From NCBI GenBank assembly GCA_904419545.1, contig CAJFRY010000006.1, forward strand, positions 90,609 through 142,383: 51,775 bases of DNA. Reading direction: 5' to 3'. The notes beneath the pieces were generated by a model. It worked only from the letters and a program-made list of their open reading frames with translations. It did no database searches and had not been told where the DNA came from. Shown one piece after another: positions 1 to 8,517 of the stretch; position 1 is the stretch's first letter; each line of letters begins with the position of its first letter. The position numbers and the translations under genes were made by a program. This stretch comes from Candidatus Woodwardiibium gallinarum. GTDB taxonomy: Bacteria > Bacillota > Clostridia > Oscillospirales > CAG-382.

Positions 1-558
1 CCCGCCGTAAAACGGGTTCAACGCCGATCATAGCTGCGCATACCGCGCACCTGCGTTCAAAGGACGCGCACGGACAAAAGATCGCGGCAGGCAGTCGGAA
101 TGCATTCGCACCGGATGGCGCCAAACCGCACCGCAGCGCAAAACGGTTTTTTTGGGGTTCTTTTATTCTCCTGAAAAATCCGAATCCATATAAGGCGAAG
201 GCATGGCATTTTACGCGCTTGGCTGTTTCTGCGGACAGCGGCAGACGCCATATGGCGGCACCGCATGCTTCTGCTGAGAAACACCGGTTTCCCCCGAAGG
301 CATTTTGAAGGGCAAACCGCAATCACTTCCGTTTCGATGTCCGCATTCCTGTGCGCACCCACGGACAGCCGGCCCGTTTCGCCCTTCCCTCCGCTTGAAA
401 TATGCGCCGTCGATTTTTCCCCTGACCACCGCTCAAAGCATTCCGCCTGAGGCTGCAATCCATCCGTCGCGGCTTGATTGGGTCGGGTTTGACGATTGCG
501 ATCTTTTTCTCACAAAAAAACACATTATGCAGCGCAAAAGGGGACTTTTGTCTTTCTG
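1..558. other. Intergenic, no gene recognised
   Basis: No reading frame in this stretch has a ribosome site or a recognisable product. It holds small inverted repeats, for example around 225-280 where TGTTTCT and AGAAACA flank a GCCATATGGC palindrome. I see no RNA gene. The upstream neighbour lies outside the window. Confidence 0.5.
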
Positions 559-587
559 TTGACAAGAAAGACACTTTGTATTATAAT
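559..587 (+). promoter_or_regulatory. Consensus sigma-A promoter of the GT-C-like gene
   Basis: A perfect TTGACA (559-564) and a perfect TATAAT (582-587) are separated by 17 bp. Transcription should start near 594, about 75 nt before the gene at 670. Confidence 0.9.
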
Positions 588-600
588 GGACGCAGCCTGT

Positions 601-625
601 CCCCGCCTTTTGTGACGGGGTTTTT
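601..625 (+). terminator. Possible attenuator hairpin in the leader
   Basis: CCCCG (601-605) pairs with CGGGG (616-620) and is followed directly by five T. It begins only a few nucleotides after the predicted transcription start, so it could stop early transcripts. The stem is only 5 bp, so this is a weak candidate. Confidence 0.35.
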
Positions 626-662
626 CAGCGCAGGAGAACGAAACGGAGTGAAAGGAGCTTCA

Positions 663-686
663 ATGGCATATGAAGCTTTTCCCTGA
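663..686 (+). CDS. Possible 7-codon leader peptide overlapping the next gene
   Basis: The AAAGGAG at 651-657 is best spaced (5 nt) for the ATG at 663, not the ATG at 670 (12 nt). The 663 frame encodes MAYEAFP and stops at 686, inside the downstream gene. It may be a translational coupling device, or the ribosome may simply use the second ATG. There is no homology evidence for a peptide this short. Confidence 0.25.
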   Translation: MAYEAFP

Positions 687-2712
687 GCAGAAAGACAAAC
701 GCCGCCTTGCGGTCACCGCCGGCCTGCTGCTTCTGGCGGCGGTATTGCTGTTTGCGGCCGAAGCACTGCTGGACAATCTTCACGGCCGGCCCTCCGGGGA
801 GACCGAATCCATCGGCATAGACGCGCTGACGCTGTCCGGCGCAGAAGCCCAAGACGGCAGCTTCACGCTGTCCGGCGCGGGCAGCGCCGTGTTCGACATC
901 CGTCCGGCCGACGTCGGCAACGTCACGTTTTCCATTCACGCGTCCGAGGACCGCATCTGCCGTGTGCGCGTATCCCTGAAGACCGGCGCCTGTCTGGAAA
1001 CCTTTGTGCAGTACAACCTCTACGAATTCTTTTCGCAGGATGGAACTGTCACCGTGCCGCTGGATGCAAGGGATGTGCGCAGTGTGCGGCTTACCTTCGA
1101 GGATTCCTGCCGCGGGCTGACGGTCACGGATATAACGGTCAACGCACAGCCGGACGGCTTCTCCTTTAATCTCGGACGCTATTTGCTGTTGTTCTTCGTT
1201 GCGGCGCTTCTGATTCTGATTTTCCGGCTGCGGCTTTGGCGCATCCGATACCGTGCCGATTCGCCCAACTGCCGGGCGCTGCTGTTTTTTGTCACGACGC
1301 TGCTGCTGATTCCGGCAATCTTCTGCGCATCTACGCAGGAGAAGCTGACCGAAGCGTATCCGCTGGAAAAGCCGGTGGAGGAGTACGGCTGCTATGTGCA
1401 GCTCTTCGACGCGTTCCAAAAGGGACAGCTCCATCTGGATATTGACGCGCAGGCCGAGCTGATTTCCTCGCTGGAGAATCCCTACGACCGCTCGCAGCGC
1501 GAAGCGCTGGGCATCGGCGCATACCAGCCGAGTTGGGATCGGGCGTTGTACGAGGGGAAGTTCTATGTTTACTTCGGCGTAGCGCCGGTGCTGCTGATTT
1601 ACTATCCGTTCTATTTTCTCACCGGCGCCCTGCCTACCGACCTGACGGTGATGGCCATCCTTTCAGCCGCCGGGGTGGTGTTTATGACGCTTTTGTTTCT
1701 GGAACTGCTGCGCCGGTTCGCGCCGAACGCACCTTTTCTGCTTGTACTGCTCGGCGTGGTGATGCTGCCGGCCGCGTCGCTGTTGTATATGATGGCGACC
1801 TGCGGTTCGTTTTACTATGCGGCGGTGCTGTCCGGCGTCGTCTGCTGCTGTGCATTTCTGTATTTTACGCTGCGCGCGGAGGCACGGGCGGACGGCGGAC
1901 TGCGCAAGGCGCTGTTTGCACTGGCAGGCTTTTTCTTGGCCGCGACGGTCGCTTCGCGTCCGAATCTGGCACTGTATCTGCTGATCGTGCTGCCGCTGCT
2001 TATCGGCATTCTCGTCAAGCGGCCGAACGGACTTCGCAGCACGCTGTGGGACGTCGCCGCCTTCGCGGCGCCGCTGGCCGTCTGCGGCGGCCTGCTGATG
2101 GTTTATAATTACGCGCGTTTCGGATCGGTGTTCGATTTCGGCAACGCGTATCAGATCACAGTGGCCGATACGTCACAGTACAGCTTTTCGCTCTTGAAGC
2201 TGTTTCCTGCGGCCTGGCACTACTTCCTCCAGCCGCCGGAAATCGACTGTCTGTTTCCGTACATCCATCCCGCTTATGACGACCTGCGCTCTTACGGCGG
2301 GTATATCTACAACACAATCAACATCTCCGCCGCCGCCATACCGGCATCCGCCGGCGTGCTGCTGGCCTTCCGCACCGGCTGGAATGACCGATATGGGAAA
2401 ATCATGTGCCGCACAGTCCCGGCCGTCTGTCTTCTGATGGCATTTTTTGAAATCTGCTTTGCAGGCGTGCACATCCGCTATGCAGCGGACATTTTGTTCC
2501 CGCTGCTCGTGTTCGGCGCGGTGATGCTATGCCGGTTCGTCGGCGAACGGTTGGAAAACGGCGGTTCGCTTGCGTTGTCCTACACACTTGCGTCCGGCGC
2601 GATGCTCGTGTCACTCCTGACGGGACTGGCGCTGATGTTCGACAACGAGCCGGATTACATCGTCAACAGCCTGCCGGATATCGCCGAGACGGTCCGCAAC
2701 CTGTTTTCTTAA
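670..2712 (+). CDS. Polytopic membrane protein, GT-C glycosyltransferase-like
   Basis: 680 residues. A membrane segment at about 12-32 is followed by a beta-rich extracytoplasmic stretch (about 35-165). About ten more hydrophobic segments run from about 170 to 665. An aromatic loop near 289-303 (WDRALYEGKFYVYFG) and a HIRYAADILFP segment near 600 resemble the charged or aromatic loops and late RY...D motif of GT-C transferases that use polyprenyl-linked sugars. I do not see a clear DxD-type first-loop signature, so donor and acceptor are unknown. It is transcribed from the consensus promoter at 559-587 and appears monocistronic or loosely linked to the DUF2461 gene 170 bp downstream. Function is inferred from architecture only. 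Confidence 0.6.
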   Translation: MKLFPEQKDKRRLAVTAGLLLLAAVLLFAAEALLDNLHGRPSGETESIGIDALTLSGAEAQDGSFTLSGAGSAVFDIRPADVGNVTFSIHASEDRICRVRVSLKTGACLETFVQYNLYEFFSQDGTVTVPLDARDVRSVRLTFEDSCRGLTVTDITVNAQPDGFSFNLGRYLLLFFVAALLILIFRLRLWRIRYRADSPNCRALLFFVTTLLLIPAIFCASTQEKLTEAYPLEKPVEEYGCYVQLFDAFQKGQLHLDIDAQAELISSLENPYDRSQREALGIGAYQPSWDRALYEGKFYVYFGVAPVLLIYYPFYFLTGALPTDLTVMAILSAAGVVFMTLLFLELLRRFAPNAPFLLVLLGVVMLPAASLLYMMATCGSFYYAAVLSGVVCCCAFLYFTLRAEARADGGLRKALFALAGFFLAATVASRPNLALYLLIVLPLLIGILVKRPNGLRSTLWDVAAFAAPLAVCGGLLMVYNYARFGSVFDFGNAYQITVADTSQYSFSLLKLFPAAWHYFLQPPEIDCLFPYIHPAYDDLRSYGGYIYNTINISAAAIPASAGVLLAFRTGWNDRYGKIMCRTVPAVCLLMAFFEICFAGVHIRYAADILFPLLVFGAVMLCRFVGERLENGGSLALSYTLASGAMLVSLLTGLALMFDNEPDYIVNSLPDIAETVRNLFS

Positions 2713-2842
2713 ATACATACCGTTTTGACTGCTTCTCTGCCACTGTCTGCGCCGTTCACCGCTATCCTCCGAATTTACAGGAATCCCGCTTGTCATACGG
2801 AGTTTCAGCTCGGTGTTCGGCCTTCCCTGAACGACCGTCCTG

Positions 2843-2882
2843 AAAGGAGGCGGCTTTCCGAAGCGAAAGCCATTGCATTTTT
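2843..2882 (+). promoter_or_regulatory. Ribosome site separated from ATG by a hairpin
   Basis: AAAGGAGG (2843-2850), then GGCTTTC (2852-2858) pairing with GAAAGCC (2865-2871), then 11 nt to ATG 2883. Folding the hairpin restores a near-normal spacing of about 12 nt. The same layout recurs before the ABC exporter at 10148. Confidence 0.5.
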
Positions 2883-3560
2883 ATGTTTACCGAGCAAACG
2901 ATCCGTTTTTTACAGGAAAATCGATTCCGCAATGACCGCGAATGGTTTGCCGCGCATAAAGCGGACTGCGCGCGGCTTGTGCTTGAACCGCTGGATGCAT
3001 TGGCCGAGGCCGTCGCGCCCGCCGTTGCCGCTGCGGACGAGTGGATCGTCACCCGTCCGGCTTCAGTGCGCTCGCGCATCTACCGCGACCTCCGCTATGT
3101 CCGCGACGGGATGCTGTACCGCGAGGACATGTGGCTCTCCTTCAAGCGCGATAAGAAGCGCTATCCGAATTATCCCGAATTCTATTTCTATTTCACCCCG
3201 ACGGCGATGTCCTACGGCTGCGGCTTCTACACCCCGACAGCCGGGACGATGGCGGCCCTGCGCGAAATGATTCTGAAGCATGACGCGCCGTTTGAAAAAG
3301 CGCAGGCAGTCTGTGCGCAGGGGTTCGCGGTCAGCGGCGACGTATACAAGCGCTCGCGTTATCCCGACCAGCCCGAGGCGCTGCGCGTATGGCTCGACCG
3401 TAAAACAATTTCCGTCGAACGCCCGGAGAAAGGCTTGGAAGCACTGTTCGACCCTGCGCTGCCGCAGAAAGTCGCAGCCGGTTTCACGGCGCTCAAGCCG
3501 GTGTACGCCTTTTTCCTGCGCGCCGCCGAGTACGGCGAAGAAGACGGGCGCATCGAATGA
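2883..3560 (+). CDS. DUF2461 family protein
   Basis: 225 residues, the usual length of the DUF2461 (TIGR02453) family. Family hallmarks include the N-terminal segment with FLQENRFRNDREWFAAHK, the SRIYRDLRYVRDG motif, and the following WLSFKRDKKR. Members are soluble, widespread and of unknown biochemical role. The start codon has an odd context. The AAAGGAGG at 2843-2850 is separated from ATG 2883 by a perfect 7-bp hairpin (2852-2858 with 2865-2871), and no in-frame start lies closer. A bidirectional terminator follows at 3626-3659. Confidence 0.88.
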   Translation: MFTEQTIRFLQENRFRNDREWFAAHKADCARLVLEPLDALAEAVAPAVAAADEWIVTRPASVRSRIYRDLRYVRDGMLYREDMWLSFKRDKKRYPNYPEFYFYFTPTAMSYGCGFYTPTAGTMAALREMILKHDAPFEKAQAVCAQGFAVSGDVYKRSRYPDQPEALRVWLDRKTISVERPEKGLEALFDPALPQKVAAGFTALKPVYAFFLRAAEYGEEDGRIE

Positions 3561-3625
3561 GAAGCGCTGAGTCGGGACGGCTTGCGGATTGTCTGTTCCG
3601 AAGAATACCGGACTTTTACCAACAA

Positions 3626-3659
3626 AAACGGGCAACACCGTATACGGCGTTGCCCGTTT
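3626..3659. terminator. Bidirectional intrinsic terminator
   Basis: An 11-bp stem (3626-3636 with 3649-3659) with an inner CCG/CGG helix and a TATA loop lies between convergent genes. The minus strand reads into a T-rich run after the stem. Confidence 0.75.
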
Positions 3660-3717
3660 GATACGTACAATAATATTTGTAGGTTTCACGTACGGGAAGC
3701 GAGGCATACAATAAACG

Positions 3718-3749
3718 TATGCCGTGCCGGCAGTGGCCGACACGGCATA
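3718..3749 (-). terminator. Second stem-loop after the GyrI-like gene
   Basis: TATGCCGTG pairs with CACGGCATA, one mismatch, then CGGC with GCCG around a 4-nt loop. It starts about 9 bp past the stop codon of the minus-strand gene and is followed on that strand by a T-rich run. Confidence 0.6.
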
Positions 3750-3757
3750 TCATTATC

Positions 3758-4252
3758 CTACGACGCCAAAATAAACGCGTAGTCGGAGATGATATTCCCC
3801 TTTTCATCGGGCGTTGTGTAGCGCGGGCAGGTACAGTTTTGAAATGACCATACGGCGCCCTGCGCATCTTTACCGATTTTGAAGCCCGCATCTTTCAGCC
3901 GCGCAGCGCATGCACCGGGGTCATAGGAGCCGTCGCCGTAGAACCAGCACACGCCGAAGCATGCTTCGTCAAAGTCTACGCTGCAAAGCCCGTTCGGAAC
4001 CGGCGTATCCGGCGGCGTGAACATCCCGATGTAATAAGCGAACGGTTCGCCGTCGCAGTGCCGTTCCAGCCCGACGTAGCCGCCGTCCTTCCACAGCGCG
4101 CGGACAGCCTCCACGCCGCCCATTGCGCGTTCGATCGCGCCGAAGGTGTCGGTGGAAAAGCACTCGCCCCAGCTTGTAAAACCGTCGTATTTCCGGCCGA
4201 TGAAACGCATCGCCGGCACAGCCTCGCGGTAGCATTGGATAATCTCTGCCAT
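3758..4252 (-). CDS. GyrI-like / effector-binding domain protein
   Basis: 164 residues from the ATG at 4252, chosen because a GAGAGGCGGG ribosome site lies 7 nt upstream. An upstream in-frame ATG (4318) lacks one. The PAMRFIGRKY opening and the alternating strand pattern resemble the ligand-binding GyrI-like/AraC effector domain, here without any helix-turn-helix. Such stand-alone domains bind hydrophobic or cationic small molecules, and the ligand here is unknown. It is followed by two stem-loop terminators and is convergent with the DUF2461 gene. Confidence 0.6.
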   Translation of the reverse strand: MAEIIQCYREAVPAMRFIGRKYDGFTSWGECFSTDTFGAIERAMGGVEAVRALWKDGGYVGLERHCDGEPFAYYIGMFTPPDTPVPNGLCSVDFDEACFGVCWFYGDGSYDPGACAARLKDAGFKIGKDAQGAVWSFQNCTCPRYTTPDEKGNIISDYAFILAS

Positions 4253-4368
4253 TTGATGTCCCGCCTCTCTTATCGAAGGGGCAGTCCCCCACGATTGATT
4301 TTGTCCATTATACAACAAAATCTACGGGAATGCAAGACTTTCCGATTTTTGCAGCGCCTTCCGGCAAC

Positions 4369-5463
4369 TCAACCCGACAGCGTGTCGAATTCGGGGTCGC
4401 CGCGCAGGAAATCGAAGCAGGGGCGCTCCAGTGTCCGGCGAACCAACTCGCGGTAAGCTTCGGTATAATTCCGGCCCGTATCGGCAGAGTCGAATACCGC
4501 CGCCGCGACCCACGGGGCGGTATACGGCCGCTTGTCCCCGGCTTCGGGCAGCCCGTCAAACGCGTCGGCGTGCGCGAAGGCCAACCGTATGCAGCGCAGC
4601 GTCTCCTCCCGTCCGCCGAGCGCGGCGTAATCGCAGGCGAGTTGTCTGTAGATATCAGCGATGCGGCAGTGGTAAAACAGGAAATTTCCGTCACAGATTA
4701 CGGCGTTCCAGACCTTCAGCGCCGTCTCCTGCGCAAGGATGTCGTTCTCGGTCGAGACGTCCTCCCGCCGAAGGTGCGGCAGGTTCCGGCAGAGCAGGTC
4801 GGTCAGGTCCAGCGTGAGACAGTGCCTGGTCACGAGCGCTTTCTCCCGGCCTTCCTCTGTGGTGTAAGCGTCGGCCAGCAGAAGCTCCCGCGAACAGTAG
4901 AGTGACGGCAGCATCTTGGCATAGGCTTCGGCCTTCTGCTCGTCTGCGACCGGCGCATTCCGATTTGCATAGAGATATACCGCCGTCTGCAGGACCGAAC
5001 TGCGGATTTCAGGGTCGGAGCAGTCGCGCAGAATGCGCTCACACAGTGCCGCACATTCTGCGGCGTTGTCCGCCTGCGAAGCGGCAAACTCGTCACGGTA
5101 CAGCGTACCCAGCAGCACGTGTGCCAGATTGCACAGACAGGTGAAGTTCTTCGGATAGCACTGCACAGCCTCGCGCCAGAGGCGAAGCACACCGTTGACG
5201 TCTCCCACCCGCCACAAGCGCGCCGACTTCGACACATAGGCGTCTATCTCCTGCTTGGTCCGCTCGGCGTCGATACCCAAAAGCTCGTCCGCCGAGACGC
5301 CCAACATCTGCGTGAGCGCAGGCAGCAGCGCGATGTCCGGCATCGTTCTGCCGCTCTCCCACTGGGAGACCGCCGAGACGGAAAGGTTCAGGTATTCCGC
5401 AAGCTGCTCCTGCGTCATATCCTGCCTGCGGCGCGCGTTTCTGATGTTTTCTCCGATTTTCAT
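4369..5463 (-). CDS. XRE-family regulator with helical (TPR-like) C-terminus
   Basis: About 364 residues. Residues 1-62 form a Cro/CI helix-turn-helix (IGENIRNARRRQDMTQEQLA, then SVSAVSQWESGRTMPD). A long alpha-helical part follows, rich in Leu/Ala/Cys, with TPR-like character, ending in a CFDFLRGDPEF-type tail. The start is ATG 5463, or 5466 immediately before it, with AAAGGAG at 5471-5477. The gene at 18631 has the same architecture and tail, so the two are paralogues. A candidate inverted-repeat operator overlaps its own promoter. What the helical domain senses is unknown. Confidence 0.82.
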   Translation of the reverse strand: MKIGENIRNARRRQDMTQEQLAEYLNLSVSAVSQWESGRTMPDIALLPALTQMLGVSADELLGIDAERTKQEIDAYVSKSARLWRVGDVNGVLRLWREAVQCYPKNFTCLCNLAHVLLGTLYRDEFAASQADNAAECAALCERILRDCSDPEIRSSVLQTAVYLYANRNAPVADEQKAEAYAKMLPSLYCSRELLLADAYTTEEGREKALVTRHCLTLDLTDLLCRNLPHLRREDVSTENDILAQETALKVWNAVICDGNFLFYHCRIADIYRQLACDYAALGGREETLRCIRLAFAHADAFDGLPEAGDKRPYTAPWVAAAVFDSADTGRNYTEAYRELVRRTLERPCFDFLRGDPEFDTLSG

Positions 5464-5508
5464 CATATATCTCCTTTCGGTCGAGGTAGAAGCGCTTCCG
5501 TTGTGTAC

Positions 5509-5537
5509 AGGATAACAAAAACACGCTCCGATTACAA
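5509..5537 (-). promoter_or_regulatory. Promoter of the XRE regulator
   Basis: On the minus strand TTGTAA (5537-5532) and TATCCT (5514-5509) are 17 bp apart, upstream of the start at 5463. Confidence 0.55.
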
Positions 5538-5545
5538 GAGCGTGT
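5521..5545. promoter_or_regulatory. Candidate operator over the -35 box
   Basis: Perfect 8-bp inverted repeat ACACGCTC (5521-5528) and GAGCGTGT (5538-5545) with a 9-bp centre that contains the -35 hexamer. Its placement suits autorepression by the XRE protein. This is inference from position and symmetry only. Confidence 0.45.
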
Positions 5546-5856
5546 ATCTGTATTTCTATTTCAGCGCCGCTTAATTTTTTAAATCCGAATAAAAAAAGCC
5601 TTTCATTAACAATCTCTTTGCACCCGCAAAAATTTCGGTTCGACGGTCGCCCCACGGTGCCTGAATGCAGCAGAAAATCGAAGCGCAGTTCTCTCGCCCC
5701 GTTTCCGATACCGGACAGAAAAAGGCACAGAGCGGATGTTTTGGCACCGAAAACCATTGTGCCCGTTTGGGTCTGCCTTTAGCCGCCGACCGGTCGCATC
5801 TGCTTCGCGAAACGAACGGCAATACGCCGTCTTGCTTCCATCTCCGCCTTCATCCG
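5546..5856. other. Intergenic, nothing recognised
   Basis: About 310 bp between the XRE promoter and the end of the DtxR-like gene. I see no ribosome-site-supported frame, no clear terminator and no repeat shared with other parts of the window. Confidence 0.4.
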
Positions 5857-6225
5857 TTACCGACCGCCGTCCCTCTGACGGCGAATCGCCTCAAAACTTT
5901 CCGCGCTGATGACATGCTCGATGCGGCAAGCGTCCTCGGCAGCGACGATCGGATCGACGCCCAGCCCGGTCAGCCAATCGGTGAGCACCGTATGGCGCTC
6001 ATAAATACGTTCTGCGATTTCACGTCCTTTGTCGCACAAACGGATGCAGCCGTTCCCGTCAAGCTCGACATAGCCGTTCTCACGAAGATTTTTCATCGCG
6101 ATACTGACACTCGGCTTGGAAAAATTCAGTGCGTTGGCGATGTCCACCGCACGGACGGAGCCGTTCTGCCGGCTGAGGATGAGAACGGTCTCCAGATAGT
6201 CCTCGGCAGACTTTTGAATTTTCAT
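5857..6225 (-). CDS. DtxR/MntR-type metal-dependent regulator
   Basis: 122 residues from ATG 6225, preceded by GGGAGG at good spacing. Residues about 1-60 are a winged helix (SAEDYLETVLILSRQNGSVR, then NALNFSKPSVSIAMKNL). The second half is the metal-binding dimerisation domain, with the EDACRIEHVIS segment holding the Cys/Glu/His ligands of DtxR-type proteins. No SH3-like third domain is present, as in other short Firmicute members. It probably represses metal (Fe or Mn) uptake genes when the metal is bound. Its neighbour upstream is a Na/Pi cotransporter gene 141 bp away, so a shared transcript is possible but not shown. Confidence 0.85.
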   Translation of the reverse strand: MKIQKSAEDYLETVLILSRQNGSVRAVDIANALNFSKPSVSIAMKNLRENGYVELDGNGCIRLCDKGREIAERIYERHTVLTDWLTGLGVDPIVAAEDACRIEHVISAESFEAIRRQRDGGR

Positions 6226-6366
6226 ATCGTTATGCCTCCCTTTCAAGCGGAACGCAGGCGCGCACGGCGGCTGAAAGACTTCGCCTCCCGTTTCCCGCAG
6301 ATCACTTTTACGATTCCCAAAACGAAAATGCAAGCAACAGCAAAACCATTCGCCGCTTCGCCCCGT

Positions 6367-8112
6367 TTACGAGAGGCTGTATTTCTCGGCATATACACGG
6401 AACTTTTGGCGGAACGCTTCGCCCTCTCCCTTGATCGCGCGCATCGACGCGTGGGCGTTCATATCGTGCCGGTTTGCGTCTAAAAGACAGACGGCGATAT
6501 TGGAGCAGTGATCGGAGGTCCGCTCCAGATTCGTGAGCAAGTCCGCCCAGACAAAGCCGGCTTCTACGGTACAAGCCCCGTTTCTCAGCCGCACAATATG
6601 GCTGTCGCGCAAAGCCTCTTTCAAACTGTCGACAACCTGCTCCAGCGGCTCTACGTCATACGCGGCTTCGGCGTCATCGCGGACGAAGGCATCGAGCGTC
6701 ATCCCAAGTATCTCAGACACCGCTGCACAAAGCACGGACAGCTCCTTTTGCGCATCGGAGGAAAAGGCAATCTTCTTCGCGTTCAATTCCTCGACCGATT
6801 CCAGCACGTTGACGCTGTGATCGGCAATCCGCTCGAAATCGCCGATGACCTTCAGCAGCTTGGACACCTCCGCGCTGTCGTCTTCCCCGATTTGATAGCG
6901 CGAGATCTTGGTCAGATACGTGCCCAGAATATCCTCGTAATGATCGGTAGCGTTTTCGATGCTTCGAATACGCTCGGCGTCGGCCACGTCATACCGTTCA
7001 ATCGACGCAAGCGCAAGCCGGAACCCGTCGACAGCTTCGCCCGCCATTTTTCGGACAAGCTTTTCCGCTTCGGCCAGCGCAATCGTGGGCGTGGCGAGCA
7101 GGCGATCGTCCAGTTCGACGGCTTTTTCAGCTTCCTTTCCTTCCGGAACCAGCTTATAGGCCAGCTTTTCCAGCAGCGATGACATCGGAAGCAGAAGAAT
7201 GGTACAGAGGACATTGAACGCTGAGTGTGCGATGGCGATCCCGAGGTAGGAAGCTGAGGCGTCGAGGATCGCCGGCTGGAACACGGCGGAAATGATGCTG
7301 AAAACAGACAGCCAAACGACCGTACCGATGACGTTAAAAGACAGGTGAACGACGGCGGCACGCTTGGCATTCTTATTGGTGCCGAGGGAGGAGAGCAGCG
7401 CTGTCACGCAGGTGCCGATATTCTGCCCCATAATGATCGGCACGGCGGCCGCATAGGTAACGGCACCCGTCGCGGAAAGGGCCTGCAAAATTCCAACCGA
7501 GGCCGAGCTGGACTGGATGATGCCGGTGAGCACCGCGCCAACAAGCACGCCGAGAACCGGGTTTTGAAACATCAGGAACAGGTTCTGAAACGCCGGGATA
7601 TCCGCCAGGCCGGAGACCGCAGCGGACATTGTATCCATCCCGAACATCAGAACCGCGAAGCCCAGCAGGATCGTGCCCGTGTCCTTCTTTTTATCGGATT
7701 TGGAAAACATAAGAAACACGGTGCCGACAAGCGCCAGGACCGGCGTAAAGGAGGTCGGCTTCAGCAGCATCATAAACGGATTGTCGCTTGAAATGCCGCC
7801 GAGACTCAAAATCCAAGCGGTCACGGTTGTGCCGATGTTCGCCCCCATGATCACGCCGATGGACTGCCGGAGGGTCATGATCCCCGAATTGACAAAGCCT
7901 ACCACCATCACAGTCGTCGCCGAGGAGCTCTGGATCACAGCCGTTACGCCCAGACCCGTTAAAAATCCCTTGATCCTGCTGTTTGTCAGCTTACCGAGCA
8001 GGGCCTTTAGCCCGTTTCCGGCTCGTCTTTCCAGCCCATCGCCCATTACATTCATGCCGAACAGGAAAAGGCAGAGGCCGCCGACCAGCGTCAACGCATC
8101 AAAAATCGTCAT
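6367..8112 (-). CDS. Na+/phosphate cotransporter family protein with PhoU-like tail
   Basis: 581 residues from ATG 8112, preceded by GGAGGAAG. The N-terminal ~320 residues carry two inverted Na_Pi_cotrans repeats with the signature QSSSATT (61-67) and a second QSSSAS. The C-terminal ~200 residues are PhoU-like helical bundles. This matches the YjbB/NptA-like family that moves phosphate with sodium across the cytoplasmic membrane. The PhoU-like tail is thought to regulate transport. An AT-rich stretch with TATAAT on the minus strand (8181-8176) lies upstream and is likely its promoter. A DtxR-like regulator follows. Confidence 0.9.
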   Translation of the reverse strand: MTIFDALTLVGGLCLFLFGMNVMGDGLERRAGNGLKALLGKLTNSRIKGFLTGLGVTAVIQSSSATTVMVVGFVNSGIMTLRQSIGVIMGANIGTTVTAWILSLGGISSDNPFMMLLKPTSFTPVLALVGTVFLMFSKSDKKKDTGTILLGFAVLMFGMDTMSAAVSGLADIPAFQNLFLMFQNPVLGVLVGAVLTGIIQSSSASVGILQALSATGAVTYAAAVPIIMGQNIGTCVTALLSSLGTNKNAKRAAVVHLSFNVIGTVVWLSVFSIISAVFQPAILDASASYLGIAIAHSAFNVLCTILLLPMSSLLEKLAYKLVPEGKEAEKAVELDDRLLATPTIALAEAEKLVRKMAGEAVDGFRLALASIERYDVADAERIRSIENATDHYEDILGTYLTKISRYQIGEDDSAEVSKLLKVIGDFERIADHSVNVLESVEELNAKKIAFSSDAQKELSVLCAAVSEILGMTLDAFVRDDAEAAYDVEPLEQVVDSLKEALRDSHIVRLRNGACTVEAGFVWADLLTNLERTSDHCSNIAVCLLDANRHDMNAHASMRAIKGEGEAFRQKFRVYAEKYSLS

Positions 8113-8198
8113 CCGAACTTCCTCCGATGTTATCTTTTTGAAGGCTTTGCGCAAAACGGAATCATAATTCCCGCCATTATATATAATTTTAATTGTCA

Positions 8199-8517
8199 AA
8201 TATAAAATACAGATGTCTTAATTTGTAAATTTTTAACCCGCTTCCGTTTGCATACGCCTGCTTCGCCGCAGGGCACACGGCTTAACCCGCCCGGCAAAGC
8301 GGCATTGCCCCAAGGTAGCCGCTCGTCTATCCGCCGAAACACCGGCGAAGCGCGGCGGCCGGTCTGCGAAGCCGACCGCATTTCGAAGCCGGAGGACGTC
8401 TCTCTTCCGACGGCATCGAAGCCCGGCAAAGCAATCCGTGCTTTGCCGTATAAAAAGCACATAACATTGCTTTGAGCGGCAATGTATACAAAGTATACGC
8501 CGTTTGCCCTTTACGTC
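8199..8517. other. Palindrome-rich intergenic region
   Basis: It holds several hairpins: a perfect 10-bp stem CGGCAAAGCA (8424-8433) with TGCTTTGCCG (8439-8448), and GTATAC-aaa-GTATAC at 8484-8498 just past the methylase stop codon. No gene is supported. The hairpins lack T-runs, so they are not typical terminators. Confidence 0.45.

Noticed and set aside
8248-8475. Small proteins in the palindromic region before the methylase
   Set aside because: Several short frames exist on both strands with no ribosome site, and the sequence is made of hairpins.
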